DNA from: Gammaproteobacteria bacterium
GTDB lineage: Bacteria; Pseudomonadota; Gammaproteobacteria; Steroidobacterales; JABDKV01
Length of the DNA: 64,000 nucleotides
Assembly: GCA_029862165.1 (NCBI GenBank)
Contig: JAOTXU010000002.1
Span: forward strand, 178,556-242,555
Direction of reading: 5' to 3'
How positions within the stretch are numbered: the stretch's first letter is position 1; the number at the start of each line of letters is the position of its first letter. The position numbers and the translations under genes are program-made. The notes below the pieces were generated by a model. The model was not told the DNA's origin, made no database searches, and was given only the letters and a program-made list of their open reading frames with translations. Positions 49,370 to 58,968 of this stretch are shown here, in pieces.

Positions 49370-51631
49370 TTAATCTTCAGCCTTTAGGCGTTTGCGAAAC
49401 TGCTTGTAGAGTTTCTTGCGAACCTTTTTCTGTTCCCGGCTGGCAACGGCGGCATAGTTTTTTTCTGCGACCTTGATGAGCGCGTCATGAGCACCGTCGT
49501 TTTCCTTTTCTGAGCCCGGTTGCCGTTGCACATAGATGCCGTTGCCGTCCATATCCCAGGCACTGCGTCTGTCGGCAAGCTGCACGTTTAGCAACAGGCG
49601 CAGTTCGTCTTTTAGTGTTTGTTCTTCCACCGGTGCGAGTACCTCAACCCGCAAATCGAGATTGCGCTTCATCAGATCGGCTGATCCGATGTAATATTCT
49701 TCGTCACCGCCATTACGAAAATAATAGACGCGTGTATGTTCCAGAAAACGACCGACGGTGCTAATTACCCTGATATTGTCGGTCAGACCGGGTATGCCAG
49801 GGCGCAGGCGACATGTATCGCGTATCAGCAGGTCCACTCTGACACCCGCACGCCCGGCCCGGTAAAGCGCCCGCGTTGTCTCGGCATCTTCTAAGGCGTT
49901 GGCCTTAAGCTGGATCAAGCCGGGTGAGTCGGGTGTATGTAGTTTGGTTTCGCGATCTATCTTGTCAATTATCGACTGTTTCAGTGTGTACGGGGCCGCC
50001 AGGATTTTTCTATAACTGCGCGGTGGCGAAAACCCCGTAAGATAATTGAACAACTCCGTGAGGTCAGAACCCAGCGCCTCGTCACACGACAGCATGCCAA
50101 TATCGCTGTAGAGACGGGCGGTGATCGGATGATAGTTGCCGGTTCCGATATGCACGTATCGACGCAGACCATCGTAGTCTTTGCGTACGACCAGGATCAT
50201 CTTGGTATGTGTTTTCAGTCCGACGACGCCATAGGTGACGTGGATGCCTGCCTCCTCCAGCCGGCGCGCCCAGTGTATGTTGGCCTCCTCATCAAAACGC
50301 GCCTTTAATTCAATCAGTACGGCGATTTCTTTGCCATTTCGCGCCGCCGCAATAAGCGACTCGATCACGTTACCTTCAGCGGACGTTCGGTAAAGTGTCA
50401 TCTTTATTGCAAGTACTTTCGGATCCTCTGCCGCTGTGCGCAGGAATCTCTCCACGGTAGCGGTGAAAGATTGGTAGGGATGCTGTAACAGCATCGGCCC
50501 ACCATCGCGCAGGATATAAAAAATGCTGCGCGGGTCCTGGGCAAGTCGTGGGTGATCGACCGGGTGATGCGGTGGATGGTGCAGACCGGCGATGTCCAGC
50601 GAGCCGATTTCAAAAAGGTCGTTCATACCCATCATGCGGTCGACTTCGAATACATCCGCGGTCTCCAGACGCAGCTCGCTGGTCAGCATGCCGCGATGAA
50701 CCGGATCCATGGTGGAAGCTACCTGCAATCTGACGATGGGCGAGAAATCACGTTCTTCCAGTTCGGTCTTGACTTGTGCCAGTAGATCGTCTGCGTCGGC
50801 CTGATTGCTTTCGACTATTGCGTTACGGGTAACCCGAAATGCTTCGCACGATTCGATCTTCATGCCCGGGAAGAGCAAGTCGAGGTTGTTGGTCATGATG
50901 TCTTCTAGTGCGACAAAGGTGTAGCTATCACGCAGTCGAATAAACCGCGGGACGACACCCGGTACAACCGGCACTTTGACACGCGCCATCCGGATTTCGT
51001 CGTCACCCGGAAAGCGCATCGTTACCAACAGGTTGAGCGCCAGATTCGAAATAAAAGGAAACGGGTGTCCCGGATCCATGGCCAGTGGTGTCACCAGCGG
51101 AAAAATATTACGCACATATTCGGTGCGCAGATGTTTTCGCTCGGACGTTGTCAGATCCACCCACTTAGCGATACCAATGTCATGTTTTTTCAACGCGTGT
51201 TCGACACGCGACAGGATCACCTCACGACGATTTTGGATGTCGTCGACTATGACCCGGCATGCAGACATTTGCTCTGACGGTGTATGGCCATCGACCGAAA
51301 GCTCGTTGTGACCTGATGAGATAAGGCGTTTTAGTCCACCGATCCGCTTCATAAAAAATTCGTCGAGGTTTCCGCTGACGATCGCAAGAAACTTGACGCG
51401 TTCCAAAAGAGGCGTGCGGGTATCGGCTGCTTCGTGCAGCACTCTGAGATTGAAGGCCAGCCAGCTCAGTTCACGGTTGAGGTAGAGATCCGGTGAGTCC
51501 AGATCCATCTCTGCCACATTCAGCGAGGCATAGTCTTGGGTCGGTCCGACGGAGACGCTGGCCGGTCCGTCCGAATCGTTGCCTGCGGGGAATTCTGTGA
51601 CGGCTTCAACCAAAGGGGTAACCTCGCGCAA
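49370..51631 (-). CDS. ppk1: Polyphosphate kinase 1
   Basis: A protein of up to 753 residues that reversibly builds polyphosphate from ATP. Diagnostic segments are 'DLYLNRELSWLAFNLRVLHEA', 'AIKMTLYRTS', the histidine-bearing 'VGLKTHTKMILVVR' and 'YVHIGTGNYHPITARLYSDIG'. The C-terminus is lysine-rich ('KKVRKKLYKQFRKRLKAED'). The longest reading starts at TTG 51631; ATG 51508, just before the conserved domain, would give 712 residues and is a fair alternative. It stands alone, with no exopolyphosphatase gene beside it. Confidence 0.95.
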   Translation of the reverse strand: MREVTPLVEAVTEFPAGNDSDGPASVSVGPTQDYASLNVAEMDLDSPDLYLNRELSWLAFNLRVLHEAADTRTPLLERVKFLAIVSGNLDEFFMKRIGGLKRLISSGHNELSVDGHTPSEQMSACRVIVDDIQNRREVILSRVEHALKKHDIGIAKWVDLTTSERKHLRTEYVRNIFPLVTPLAMDPGHPFPFISNLALNLLVTMRFPGDDEIRMARVKVPVVPGVVPRFIRLRDSYTFVALEDIMTNNLDLLFPGMKIESCEAFRVTRNAIVESNQADADDLLAQVKTELEERDFSPIVRLQVASTMDPVHRGMLTSELRLETADVFEVDRMMGMNDLFEIGSLDIAGLHHPPHHPVDHPRLAQDPRSIFYILRDGGPMLLQHPYQSFTATVERFLRTAAEDPKVLAIKMTLYRTSAEGNVIESLIAAARNGKEIAVLIELKARFDEEANIHWARRLEEAGIHVTYGVVGLKTHTKMILVVRKDYDGLRRYVHIGTGNYHPITARLYSDIGMLSCDEALGSDLTELFNYLTGFSPPRSYRKILAAPYTLKQSIIDKIDRETKLHTPDSPGLIQLKANALEDAETTRALYRAGRAGVRVDLLIRDTCRLRPGIPGLTDNIRVISTVGRFLEHTRVYYFRNGGDEEYYIGSADLMKRNLDLRVEVLAPVEEQTLKDELRLLLNVQLADRRSAWDMDGNGIYVQRQPGSEKENDGAHDALIKVAEKNYAAVASREQKKVRKKLYKQFRKRLKAED

Positions 51632-51837
51632 GTCAATGTTTTCAGGGGCGAAGCTCTATGATACCTGATCTGTCAATATCAGGATGTGAGCGGGTTCGGG
51701 GTTGGCGAGTGTGACTGGCTTCGTGGACCGGGTGTCGTGTTTGGGGCAGCATCATGACGCCAGGGATGGCGACCGGGCGGCCTGTTCACGACGAGGCATA
51801 TTGACTACCATCCCCCGGGAATCGCGTGTGGGAATAA

Positions 51838-52653
51838 ATGAAAGCAGCGGCCATACAACAATCACAAACCAGGTATCCGCTGATCGGTCCGGCAGATCCG
51901 CCGCCATTCGAGATCCTCAATCCTGACGGCGAGGCGTCGGTGCTGCTGGTTTGCGATCATGCGAGCCATGCCTTTCCCAGACATATGGCGCGTCTTGGCC
52001 TGGACCCGTCGGTATTGGACCGGCATGTTGCCTGGGACATAGGATCGGCCGATGTTACGCGTTATCTGTCAGAGCGTTTTGACGCGCCAGCGGTTCTCGG
52101 GGGCTATTCGCGTCTGTTGGTGGACTGCAATCGTCAGCTCTACGATCCGACTGCTTTTGTGAAAGTGAGCGATGGCATCGCGATTCCGGGAAATCTCAAT
52201 TTGAGCGAAGATGAAAAATGGCTGCGTGTGCAGTCTTTTTATTGGCCCTATCACAATGCCATTACGGAACAAATTCATCAGCTGCGCAAACGAGAAATCA
52301 CACCGGCGCTGATTTCTATCCATAGCTGCACACCTGTGTTCGATCGCGTTGTGCGCCCATGGCACATTGGTGTGTTATGGGATCAGGATCCTCGCATCGC
52401 CGTGCCGTTGATTCAGAAACTTGAGCAGCTCGATAGTGTCTGTGTCGGCGACAATGAGCCTTACTCCGGTCGTCATCCACATGATTTCACTATCGACTTT
52501 CATGCTGAATCTCTGGGGCTGCCACATGTTGGTATAGAGGTGAGACAGGATCTGATCGCGAATGCGGAAGCCGCGCGTCGCTGGACCGGTGTGTTGGGTG
52601 ATGGTCTGGCCGACATCCTCAGCGACCCGGATCTTTATCGATCTTGGGTGTGA
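51838..52653 (+). CDS. N-formylglutamate amidohydrolase family protein
   Basis: A 271-residue protein with 'LLVCDHASHAFP', 'LLVDCNRQLYDPTAF', 'LISIHSCTPVF' and 'HDFTIDFHAESLGLPHVGIEVRQD' (abridged), the pattern of the FGase family of zinc amidohydrolases. In histidine breakdown such enzymes release formate from N-formylglutamate, but no hut genes lie nearby, so the true substrate may differ. It is a monocistronic plus-strand gene, divergent from ppk1 and convergent with purC. Confidence 0.85.
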   Translation: MKAAAIQQSQTRYPLIGPADPPPFEILNPDGEASVLLVCDHASHAFPRHMARLGLDPSVLDRHVAWDIGSADVTRYLSERFDAPAVLGGYSRLLVDCNRQLYDPTAFVKVSDGIAIPGNLNLSEDEKWLRVQSFYWPYHNAITEQIHQLRKREITPALISIHSCTPVFDRVVRPWHIGVLWDQDPRIAVPLIQKLEQLDSVCVGDNEPYSGRHPHDFTIDFHAESLGLPHVGIEVRQDLIANAEAARRWTGVLGDGLADILSDPDLYRSWV

Positions 52654-52677
52654 GTCTGGCGCACGGGGGGTCGACCC

Positions 52678-53553
52678 CTATACCAGACGGTGGAAAGCCT
52701 CCCGATATTTCTCGCTTGTGCGAGCGATAATTTCTGGTGGCAGATGTGGTGCCGGTGCCTTTTTGTTCCAATCCAGCGTTTCGAGATAGTCGCGCACATA
52801 TTGTTTGTCGTAGCTCGGCGGGCTGGTGCCGACCTCGTACAATTCGGCCGGCCAAAAACGTGACGAATCCGGTGTCAGGCATTCATCGATCAATACCAAC
52901 CCACCGTCGCGGTCCAGGGCAAACTCAAATTTCGTATCCGCAATGATGATGCCGTGTCCGGCCGCATACTCAGCGGCGTGTTGGTAGATTTTCAAAGTTA
53001 CATCGCGGACCCGTTGTGCGGTTTCACGACCGACAATCGCGGCACAACGCTCGAAGTCGATGTTTTCGTCATGGTCTCCTGCTGCGGCCTTTGTTGCCGG
53101 CGTGAACAGTGGTTCGGGGAGTTGCTCGGCGAGACGCATTCCTGCAGGTATGCCAATCCCACACACCGACCCGGTTGCACCGTAATCCTTCCACCCCGAT
53201 CCAATCAGGTAGCCGCGTGCAACCGCCTCGATCGGCAACGGGTGCAGTCGCCGAACGACCAGCGCTCGTCCGCGAACCTGATCGCGTTCGTCGGCGCGGA
53301 CTACGTCAACCGGATCCACGCCAGTGAGGTGGTTGGCGACAATACCGGTCGTGCGTTCGAACCAGAATTGCGACAGCCCCGTCAGAATTCTGCCCTTGTC
53401 TGGAATCGGGTCAGGTAGCACGACATCGAAGGCCGACAACCGGTCTGTCGCTACCAGCAGCAGGTGTTCGTCGTCAACCGCGTAGATATCGCGAACTTTG
53501 CCGCGGCTAAGCAGGTCCAGGCTGAGATTAGTGGTATGCAGGGGTTTGCTCAA
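52678..53553 (-). CDS. purC: SAICAR synthetase
   Basis: Phosphoribosylaminoimidazole-succinocarboxamide synthase, about 291 residues, of the longer type that begins '[25 protein letters not shown]'. Further motifs are '[20 protein letters not shown]' and '[20 protein letters not shown]'. It joins CAIR and aspartate using ATP. The track start at 53625 adds 24 poorly supported residues; TTG 53553 with 'ccggaaatc' upstream fits the family length. The substrate comes from the PurK/PurE pair encoded 12 kb away. Confidence 0.94.
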   Translation of the reverse strand: MSKPLHTTNLSLDLLSRGKVRDIYAVDDEHLLLVATDRLSAFDVVLPDPIPDKGRILTGLSQFWFERTTGIVANHLTGVDPVDVVRADERDQVRGRALVVRRLHPLPIEAVARGYLIGSGWKDYGATGSVCGIGIPAGMRLAEQLPEPLFTPATKAAAGDHDENIDFERCAAIVGRETAQRVRDVTLKIYQHAAEYAAGHGIIIADTKFEFALDRDGGLVLIDECLTPDSSRFWPAELYEVGTSPPSYDKQYVRDYLETLDWNKKAPAPHLPPEIIARTSEKYREAFHRLV

Positions 53554-53693
53554 GATTTCCGGTAAACTATGCAGCCCATGATAACGGGCACCAGAGTGAA
53601 GAGTTGGAGATTGTTGCAGCGGCACGGTTGTTACGTCAATTGGCGTGACGCCCCGGGGTATTGTGACAATCCGCGCTGCCTGACGTATTTTTG

Positions 53694-54482
53694 ATGCGTT
53701 GGTGGGGTAAAGCCGCCGGTGGCGCGGTGGGGTTGATTTTTGGTCCGATAGGCGCGGCCCTCGGTCTTGCTATCGGACATGAATTCGACAAAGGAATGTC
53801 CGAAGAACTCAAGGTGCCACGACGTCGCGCCAACATCTACCCGTTTCGTGAGACCTTGCTCGATGCTACTTTTTCAGTGATGGGTCACGTCGCCATGATC
53901 GATGGCAAGATTTCCAGCGCCGAAAAACGGGTCGTGTCGGCGATCATAGGCGACCTGAAGCTGGAGTCGCACCGGCAAAGCTCGGCCTGGCGCGCTTTCA
54001 ATAACGGTGCGAACCGCACGTTCCGCCCGGAGTCGCAGTTGACGCGTCTAAAAGAAGTTGCGCGTGGACGGCCGGAGATCATAAGAGCTTTCCTCGACAT
54101 GCAGATGCGTGTTGCGTTGGCCGAGGGGGGGATGAGTGGCAATACGCGTGTCGGACTCAAACAAATCTATCGCCAACTGGGCATCAGCGCGATCGAATTT
54201 ACCCAGACCGAGGCGATGGCGCGGATGCGTGCCGGCGCGCAGCGCGCCGCGGCCGCGGTCGGCCCCAGGGATGATCCTTTGCGACAGGCATGCAGTGTTT
54301 TGGGGGTCGACATGAACGCCGAGCCCGATGTGGTCAAGCGTGCCTACCGGCGGCTGATGAACCGTCATCATCCGGATAAGATTGCCAGTCAGGATCTTGG
54401 TGAGGCAGCCATGTTGGCGGCACGAGAAAAAACACATGAGATTCGCATGGCCTATGAAACCGTGATGGAATCACGTCGCTGA
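53694..54482 (+). CDS. djlA: DjlA-type membrane co-chaperone (TerB-like and J domains)
   Basis: A protein of 262 residues. It begins with a glycine-zipper membrane segment ('[20 protein letters not shown]'), then a TerB-like helical domain ('[20 protein letters not shown]'), and ends in a J domain with the HPD motif in '[14 protein letters not shown]'. DjlA stimulates DnaK and is linked to envelope stress and capsule regulation. The J domain at the extreme C-terminus is typical. ATG 53694 is preferred to TTG 53691. Confidence 0.92.
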   Translation: MRWWGKAAGGAVGLIFGPIGAALGLAIGHEFDKGMSEELKVPRRRANIYPFRETLLDATFSVMGHVAMIDGKISSAEKRVVSAIIGDLKLESHRQSSAWRAFNNGANRTFRPESQLTRLKEVARGRPEIIRAFLDMQMRVALAEGGMSGNTRVGLKQIYRQLGISAIEFTQTEAMARMRAGAQRAAAAVGPRDDPLRQACSVLGVDMNAEPDVVKRAYRRLMNRHHPDKIASQDLGEAAMLAAREKTHEIRMAYETVMESRR

Positions 54483-54500
54483 TTGGGAGCGCGGACTGAT

Positions 54501-55172
54501 ATGAACGATTCTCTGATTGCACCTTCGATACTGTCGGCGGACTTTGCCCGGCTCGGTGCAGAAGTCGATGCAGTGCTCGAAGCGGGCGCCGATATCGTTC
54601 ATTTCGATGTGATGGACAATCACTTCGTTCCCAATCTGACAATCGGACCCCTTGTTTGCAAAGCGTTGCGCAAACATGGTGTCACGGCCCCGATCGATGT
54701 GCATTTGATGGTGTCACCGGTAGATCAGTTGATCGAAGACTTTGCCAACGCCGGCGCCAGTTATATAACTTTTCACCCGGAAGCCAGTCCGCACATTGAT
54801 CGTAGCCTGCAATTGATCCGCAGCGCAGGTTGCAAAGCGGGTCTGGTATTTAATCCGGCAACCCCACTGGAGTGGCTGGACTACGAAATGGACAAGGTTG
54901 ACATGGTACTGATCATGTCGGTCAATCCGGGATTTGGCGGGCAGAAGTTCATTTCATCGGCACTGGACAAACTGCGGGCAGCCCGCAAACGTATCGATGC
55001 CAGCGGTCGGGAAATCCGGCTTGAGATCGATGGTGGGGTGAAGATCGATAACATCGCAGAAATCGCCCGCGCAGGTGCCGATACTTTTGTGGCCGGTTCC
55101 GCCATCTTTGGAACCGATGACTACCGGGCCACCATCAAAGCCATGCGGGCACAATTGGCCCAGACCGATTGA
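54501..55172 (+). CDS. rpe: Ribulose-phosphate 3-epimerase
   Basis: A protein of 223 residues with a TIM-barrel and the family motifs '[15 protein letters not shown]', '[16 protein letters not shown]', '[12 protein letters not shown]' and '[11 protein letters not shown]'. It interconverts ribulose-5- and xylulose-5-phosphate in the pentose phosphate pathway. The track start TTG 54483 directly follows the djlA stop; ATG 54501 has 'gggagcg' upstream and gives the usual N-terminus. RpiA, the partner isomerase, is encoded at the end of the window. Confidence 0.97.
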   Translation: MNDSLIAPSILSADFARLGAEVDAVLEAGADIVHFDVMDNHFVPNLTIGPLVCKALRKHGVTAPIDVHLMVSPVDQLIEDFANAGASYITFHPEASPHIDRSLQLIRSAGCKAGLVFNPATPLEWLDYEMDKVDMVLIMSVNPGFGGQKFISSALDKLRAARKRIDASGREIRLEIDGGVKIDNIAEIARAGADTFVAGSAIFGTDDYRATIKAMRAQLAQTD

Positions 55173-55203
55173 CTTTGTTGCAGCGCAACAATAGCATGGG
55201 TGT

Positions 55204-57009
55204 ATGGATGCAGTGCAGCAAAAACAGACCCGGACACCTCAGACCTGGCAGTCCATGAGCATTCAGGCCGAACGAAGGCTGGCAGCTATTTTCAGTGCCG
55301 ACGCGGTCGGCTTCACCCGGCTGATGGCGGAAAATGATCTGCAGACCCTGCAGTCAATAAAGGAACACCGCGAAACTATCGCCGGGCAGGTACGTCAGTA
55401 CGGTGGCCGGGTGGTGGACGCGGTCGGCGACAACCTGCTGGCTGAATTCGCCAGTGCTGTGGATGCCGTGGATTGCGCAATCGAGGTCCAAGACCAGTTG
55501 ACAGCCACTAACGCACAGCAGCCCGAAACACAGCGCATGGATTTCAGGATCGGCATCAATGTCGGCGAGCTGGTTGCGGATGAGGAACGCATTGCCGGAG
55601 ACGGCGTAAACATCGCCGCGCGGGTGCAGTCACTGGCCCCACCCGGCGGAATTGCCATTACCGGTACGGTACTGGATCACGTCGAGGGCAGGATAAACGT
55701 CGACGTGGACGATCAGGGCCCACAAGAACTCAAAAACGTTCCGCGACCGGTGCGCGTGTTGTTTGTAAATCGCGCTGGCGAGAAATCCGCACCCAAGGCA
55801 GAGTCGACAGCTGTACCGGGGTTTGAAGGCCGGCATGCCATCGCCGTGCTGCCGTTTCGAAACCTAAGCCAGGATGTGGAGCAGGAATATTTTGCAGATG
55901 GCTTGTCAGAGGACCTGATCAACCGTTTGTCGGCGCTGCGTCTTTATCCGGTCATCGCACGCAACTCCAGTTTCGCCTACCGGGGAGACGATCGCGATGT
56001 GCGGGAAATGGGTCGCCTGCTCGGCGCGCACTACATCGTGTCCGGCTCGGTGCGACGGTCCGGCAATAAAGTCAGGGTCAGTGTGGAACTGGTCGACTCG
56101 CACGATGCACATCAGTTGTGGTCAGAACGCTACGACCGTGAATTAAGCGACATATTCAAAATCCAGGACGAAATTACAGATTCCGTCGCAGGCTCGCTGA
56201 GTCCGGTGTTGTCGCACAGTGAATTGCGCCACGCAATGCAGCTCAAGCCACAAGATCTTGATGCCTGGGATTGTATCCATCGTGGAACGTGGCATCTGAC
56301 ACAAGGCTCGCGGGACGACAATATCGAGGCAAAAAAATGGGCCCAGCGGGCGTTGGAATTACAACCCGAAGCATCCACCGGATATACCTTGCTCGCGTTT
56401 AGTCACCAGTACGACATCATCTACCAATGGTCAGCGTCCCAGGAAGAATCGATACGACTGGCGATACAAACTGCCGAAAAGGCGGTGAGTCTCGACAAGG
56501 ACGACCACATGGCACTTACAGCGCTGGGCTACGCATGCAATCTCGCCGGTGATCAGGCGCGTGCAATCACGGTGCTGGAACGGGCGATTGAACTCAACCC
56601 CAGCTCGGCGCTGGGCCACTGGGCATTGGGATCGGCGCTTATGTTGGCCCAGCGACCGGACGAAGGTATTCCGTTGATCGAGAAAGCCATGCGTTTGTCA
56701 CCCAGCGATCCGATCACTCACGAATTTCTTTTCAGCCTCGGTGCGGCCCATTTTCTTGCAGGCCGTTACGAACAGGCGGCCCAGTTTGCCCGCGACAGTC
56801 TCAAGGAGCGTGCCGGCCAGGCCGGTGCTTACCGACTGCTGGGCGCAAGCCTGGGTAGTCTGTCTCCCAACGCAGAAGCACGTGAAGCCGTGGAGAAAAT
56901 GATGCAACTGGTGCCAGGCATGTCCGAGGCGCACCTGAAATCGTTTCTGCCCGCTGCCGTGGCCGAGCGCTATGTCGAAGGTTTGCGCAAGGCGGGTTGG
57001 GACGGTTGA
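55204..57009 (+). CDS. Class III adenylate/guanylate cyclase with TolB-like and TPR domains
   Basis: A 601-residue protein. The catalytic domain (about residues 20-185) keeps both metal-binding aspartates ('FSADAVGFTRL' and 'VGDNLLAEF') and the transition-state Asn/Arg pair in 'GDGVNIAARVQSL', so it is probably active. A TolB-like domain follows ('AIAVLPFRNLSQDVEQEYFADGLSEDLI', abridged), then TPR repeats to the C-terminus. No membrane helix is evident. It would make cAMP (possibly cGMP) in response to an unknown cue. The crp gene faces it across a short terminator, suggesting a linked cAMP circuit. Confidence 0.9.
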   Translation: MDAVQQKQTRTPQTWQSMSIQAERRLAAIFSADAVGFTRLMAENDLQTLQSIKEHRETIAGQVRQYGGRVVDAVGDNLLAEFASAVDAVDCAIEVQDQLTATNAQQPETQRMDFRIGINVGELVADEERIAGDGVNIAARVQSLAPPGGIAITGTVLDHVEGRINVDVDDQGPQELKNVPRPVRVLFVNRAGEKSAPKAESTAVPGFEGRHAIAVLPFRNLSQDVEQEYFADGLSEDLINRLSALRLYPVIARNSSFAYRGDDRDVREMGRLLGAHYIVSGSVRRSGNKVRVSVELVDSHDAHQLWSERYDRELSDIFKIQDEITDSVAGSLSPVLSHSELRHAMQLKPQDLDAWDCIHRGTWHLTQGSRDDNIEAKKWAQRALELQPEASTGYTLLAFSHQYDIIYQWSASQEESIRLAIQTAEKAVSLDKDDHMALTALGYACNLAGDQARAITVLERAIELNPSSALGHWALGSALMLAQRPDEGIPLIEKAMRLSPSDPITHEFLFSLGAAHFLAGRYEQAAQFARDSLKERAGQAGAYRLLGASLGSLSPNAEAREAVEKMMQLVPGMSEAHLKSFLPAAVAERYVEGLRKAGWDG

Positions 57010-57019
57010 CCGGCCCAAA

Positions 57020-57046
57020 AAAAAGACCCCACGAGGGGGTCTTTTT
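57020..57046. terminator. Bidirectional intrinsic terminator between the cyclase gene and crp
   Basis: A perfect 11-bp inverted repeat, 'aaaaagacccc' and 'ggggtcttttt' with a short loop, lies between the convergent cyclase and crp genes. The A/T-rich outer arms give a T-tract after the hairpin in both directions. Confidence 0.93.
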
Positions 57047-57061
57047 CGGTCAGCAGTTTGT

Positions 57062-57718
57062 TCAGGGCCGACTCTGACCCGGACGGGCGCCAAAGACGAC
57101 GATAGTCTTGCCGGTCGCGGTGACCAGGCCCTGCTCCTCGAGTACTTTCAAGACACGTCCGGCCATCTCGCGTGAACAACCCACCAGACGGCTCAACTCC
57201 TGCCGGCTGACTTTGATCTGCATGCCATCGGGGTGCGTCATCGCATCGGGCTCGTTGCAAAGATCCATCAACGCATGCGCTATCCGGCCGGTGACGTCCA
57301 CAAACGCCAGGTCACCCAGTTTGCGATTAGTGCGGTTTAGCCGGCTTGCCAGTTGTGTGGCCAACTCGAAGATCAGTCCCGGACTTTCGGCGGCGATCTG
57401 GCGGAAACGCGGATAGGTCATTTCCGCGATTTCACACTCGGTACGCGTGCGCACCCAGGCACTGCGGGTTGGCCGTTCGTGGAATAATCCCATCTCGCCA
57501 AAAAACTCACCCTTATTCAGATAGGCAAGCACCATTTCATTACCGTCCTCGTCCTCGATCATGACTTCCACAGATCCCTCGACGATGTAATAGAGGATAT
57601 CCGGCAGATCGCCTGCATGAATTACCACCGTTTTGCTGGGTACAGTGCGCATTCGGCAATAACTCAGAAACCGGTTTATCGCCGGTACGTCGTTGAAGCG
57701 TTTTACGGGGTTGTCCAT
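57062..57718 (-). CDS. crp: cAMP receptor protein (CRP/Vfr type)
   Basis: A protein of 218 residues. The N-terminal cyclic-nucleotide-binding domain shows 'FFGEMGLFHERPTRSAWVRTRTECEIAEM' (abridged), with the glutamate, arginine and serine that hold cAMP. The C-terminal winged helix has the recognition segment 'LSRLVGCSREMAGRVLKVLE', very close to E. coli CRP and Pseudomonas Vfr. It regulates many genes when bound to cAMP. The track start nine codons upstream is replaced by ATG 57718, preceded by 'agagg'. It converges with the cyclase gene. Confidence 0.95.
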   Translation of the reverse strand: MDNPVKRFNDVPAINRFLSYCRMRTVPSKTVVIHAGDLPDILYYIVEGSVEVMIEDEDGNEMVLAYLNKGEFFGEMGLFHERPTRSAWVRTRTECEIAEMTYPRFRQIAAESPGLIFELATQLASRLNRTNRKLGDLAFVDVTGRIAHALMDLCNEPDAMTHPDGMQIKVSRQELSRLVGCSREMAGRVLKVLEEQGLVTATGKTIVVFGARPGQSRP

Positions 57719-57814
57719 GGTGGCCTCTTTCAGAATCGAAGGCATAGTAATTACTCAACTGTTGCTGACAAGTATCTCATTAACCGATCGCTTTGCATCC
57801 CTGCAGCGATCGCC

Positions 57815-58480
57815 CTAAATCCAGTATGCGGCGCGGGTCATAATAGATGACACGGCAGTCATCAATTCTGGAACCGGCCGCGGCAATTCCTGTCCACCGG
57901 CGCGACTGGCCTTTTCGCCATGTTCCGCTTCATCCGAGCGCATCTGCGTGAGAATGGCTCTGCTGCGTTCATCTCGTTCAGGTAGACGATTGAGGTGTCC
58001 GTCAAGGTGACGCACGACCTGGCGTTCTGTTTCGGCAACAAAACCGAGGCTCCAGCGATCGCCGGCAATACCAGCTATGGCGCCGATAGCAAAAGAACCG
58101 GCATACCACAAAGGATTAAGCAGACTGCGATGTCCACCCAGTTCAGACAAACGTTGTTCGCACCAGGCGAGATGATCGGACTCTTCAGCGGCTGACTGCT
58201 CCATCGAGTCTCTCACGTTGTCCAGTCGGGCAGTCAGCGCCTGTCCCTGGTAAAGCGCTTGCGCGGCAACTTCACCAGAATGATTGACACGCATCAGACG
58301 AGCGGCGTGTCGGCGTTCAGTTGCCCGCAGTACCACGTCATCCTGCTGCGAGGCTGGGTTGCTACGTGCTGCCGTTGGCGTGCCTATTAACGAACGCAGC
58401 GCCTGGTCCGCCGCCGCCACAAACTGGTCAGCGACGGTGTGCCGCCGTCCGGTCTGCACACCATTATGTCGAACGCTCAT
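57815..58480 (-). CDS. coq7: Coq7-type demethoxyubiquinone hydroxylase
   Basis: A 221-residue di-iron monooxygenase of ubiquinone synthesis. Iron-ligand motifs are '[18 protein letters not shown]', '[13 protein letters not shown]' and '[12 protein letters not shown]'. It hydroxylates the benzoquinol ring at the penultimate step, taking the place of UbiF in this lineage. About residues 1-45 are an extra low-conservation N-terminus, as in other proteobacterial Coq7. It lies upstream of crp on the same strand, 97 bases away. Confidence 0.95.
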   Translation of the reverse strand: MSVRHNGVQTGRRHTVADQFVAAADQALRSLIGTPTAARSNPASQQDDVVLRATERRHAARLMRVNHSGEVAAQALYQGQALTARLDNVRDSMEQSAAEESDHLAWCEQRLSELGGHRSLLNPLWYAGSFAIGAIAGIAGDRWSLGFVAETERQVVRHLDGHLNRLPERDERSRAILTQMRSDEAEHGEKASRAGGQELPRPVPELMTAVSSIMTRAAYWI

Positions 58481-58968
58481 AGGGTTAGATTATAAGTAGC
58501 GGTTTGGCACGAAACTGAGAACCCGGTCACGCTTGGTGTGAGAAGAATGTCACAAATCGAGTCGAAAATGGGTAGGCTCGCAGAAAACGAGTCCCTGCAC
58601 GTCGCCGGCCAATGGTTAAAAAAGCGTCAACATTTGTGCTGCGGCCGATCACGTGCACAGTTGTTGTTGTGAAGCGAGGTCTCAATACGCCATGTGTGGC
58701 TCCAGGAGAGCCTCTGCAGCGCCCTGCATCAACGAAACCGTGTTGACCTTAACAATCGTTAATGTTCGTCGTAGGCGCTGTGCGGCGGCGGTGCACGACA
58801 CACGGCCCATGGCGGTGCGAATCTCGGGTTTTTCGAAAAATGTGTTCGGGTGTGAAGTTGCTGTCGCCACATTCAGTAACGCTTTCAGCAAAATGCAGCT
58901 GTACTTGGAGGTGTCACGTGAATATAGTTGCGCGCCAAGTATTTGCGTTACACGATCTGGAGGACTTC
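58481..58968. other. Intergenic region of 488 bp, no supported gene
   Basis: Between the divergent coq7 and DUF481 genes I see no convincing coding region: the long plus-strand ORF at 58653 is rich in Cys/Arg and matches nothing. An 18-base near-palindrome at 58537-58554 (TGTGA-N8-TCACA) is the only noticeable regulatory-like sequence. An unrecognised small RNA or promoters could lie here. Confidence 0.4.

Noticed and set aside
51702-51926. 74-codon ORF before the N-formylglutamate amidohydrolase gene
   Set aside because: It overlaps the start of the better-supported gene in another frame and resembles no known protein.
58537-58554. CRP-site-like palindrome TGTGA-N8-TCACA
   Set aside because: CRP sites have six bases between the half-sites; here there are eight. 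The half-sites are perfect, but the spacing argues against a CRP operator.
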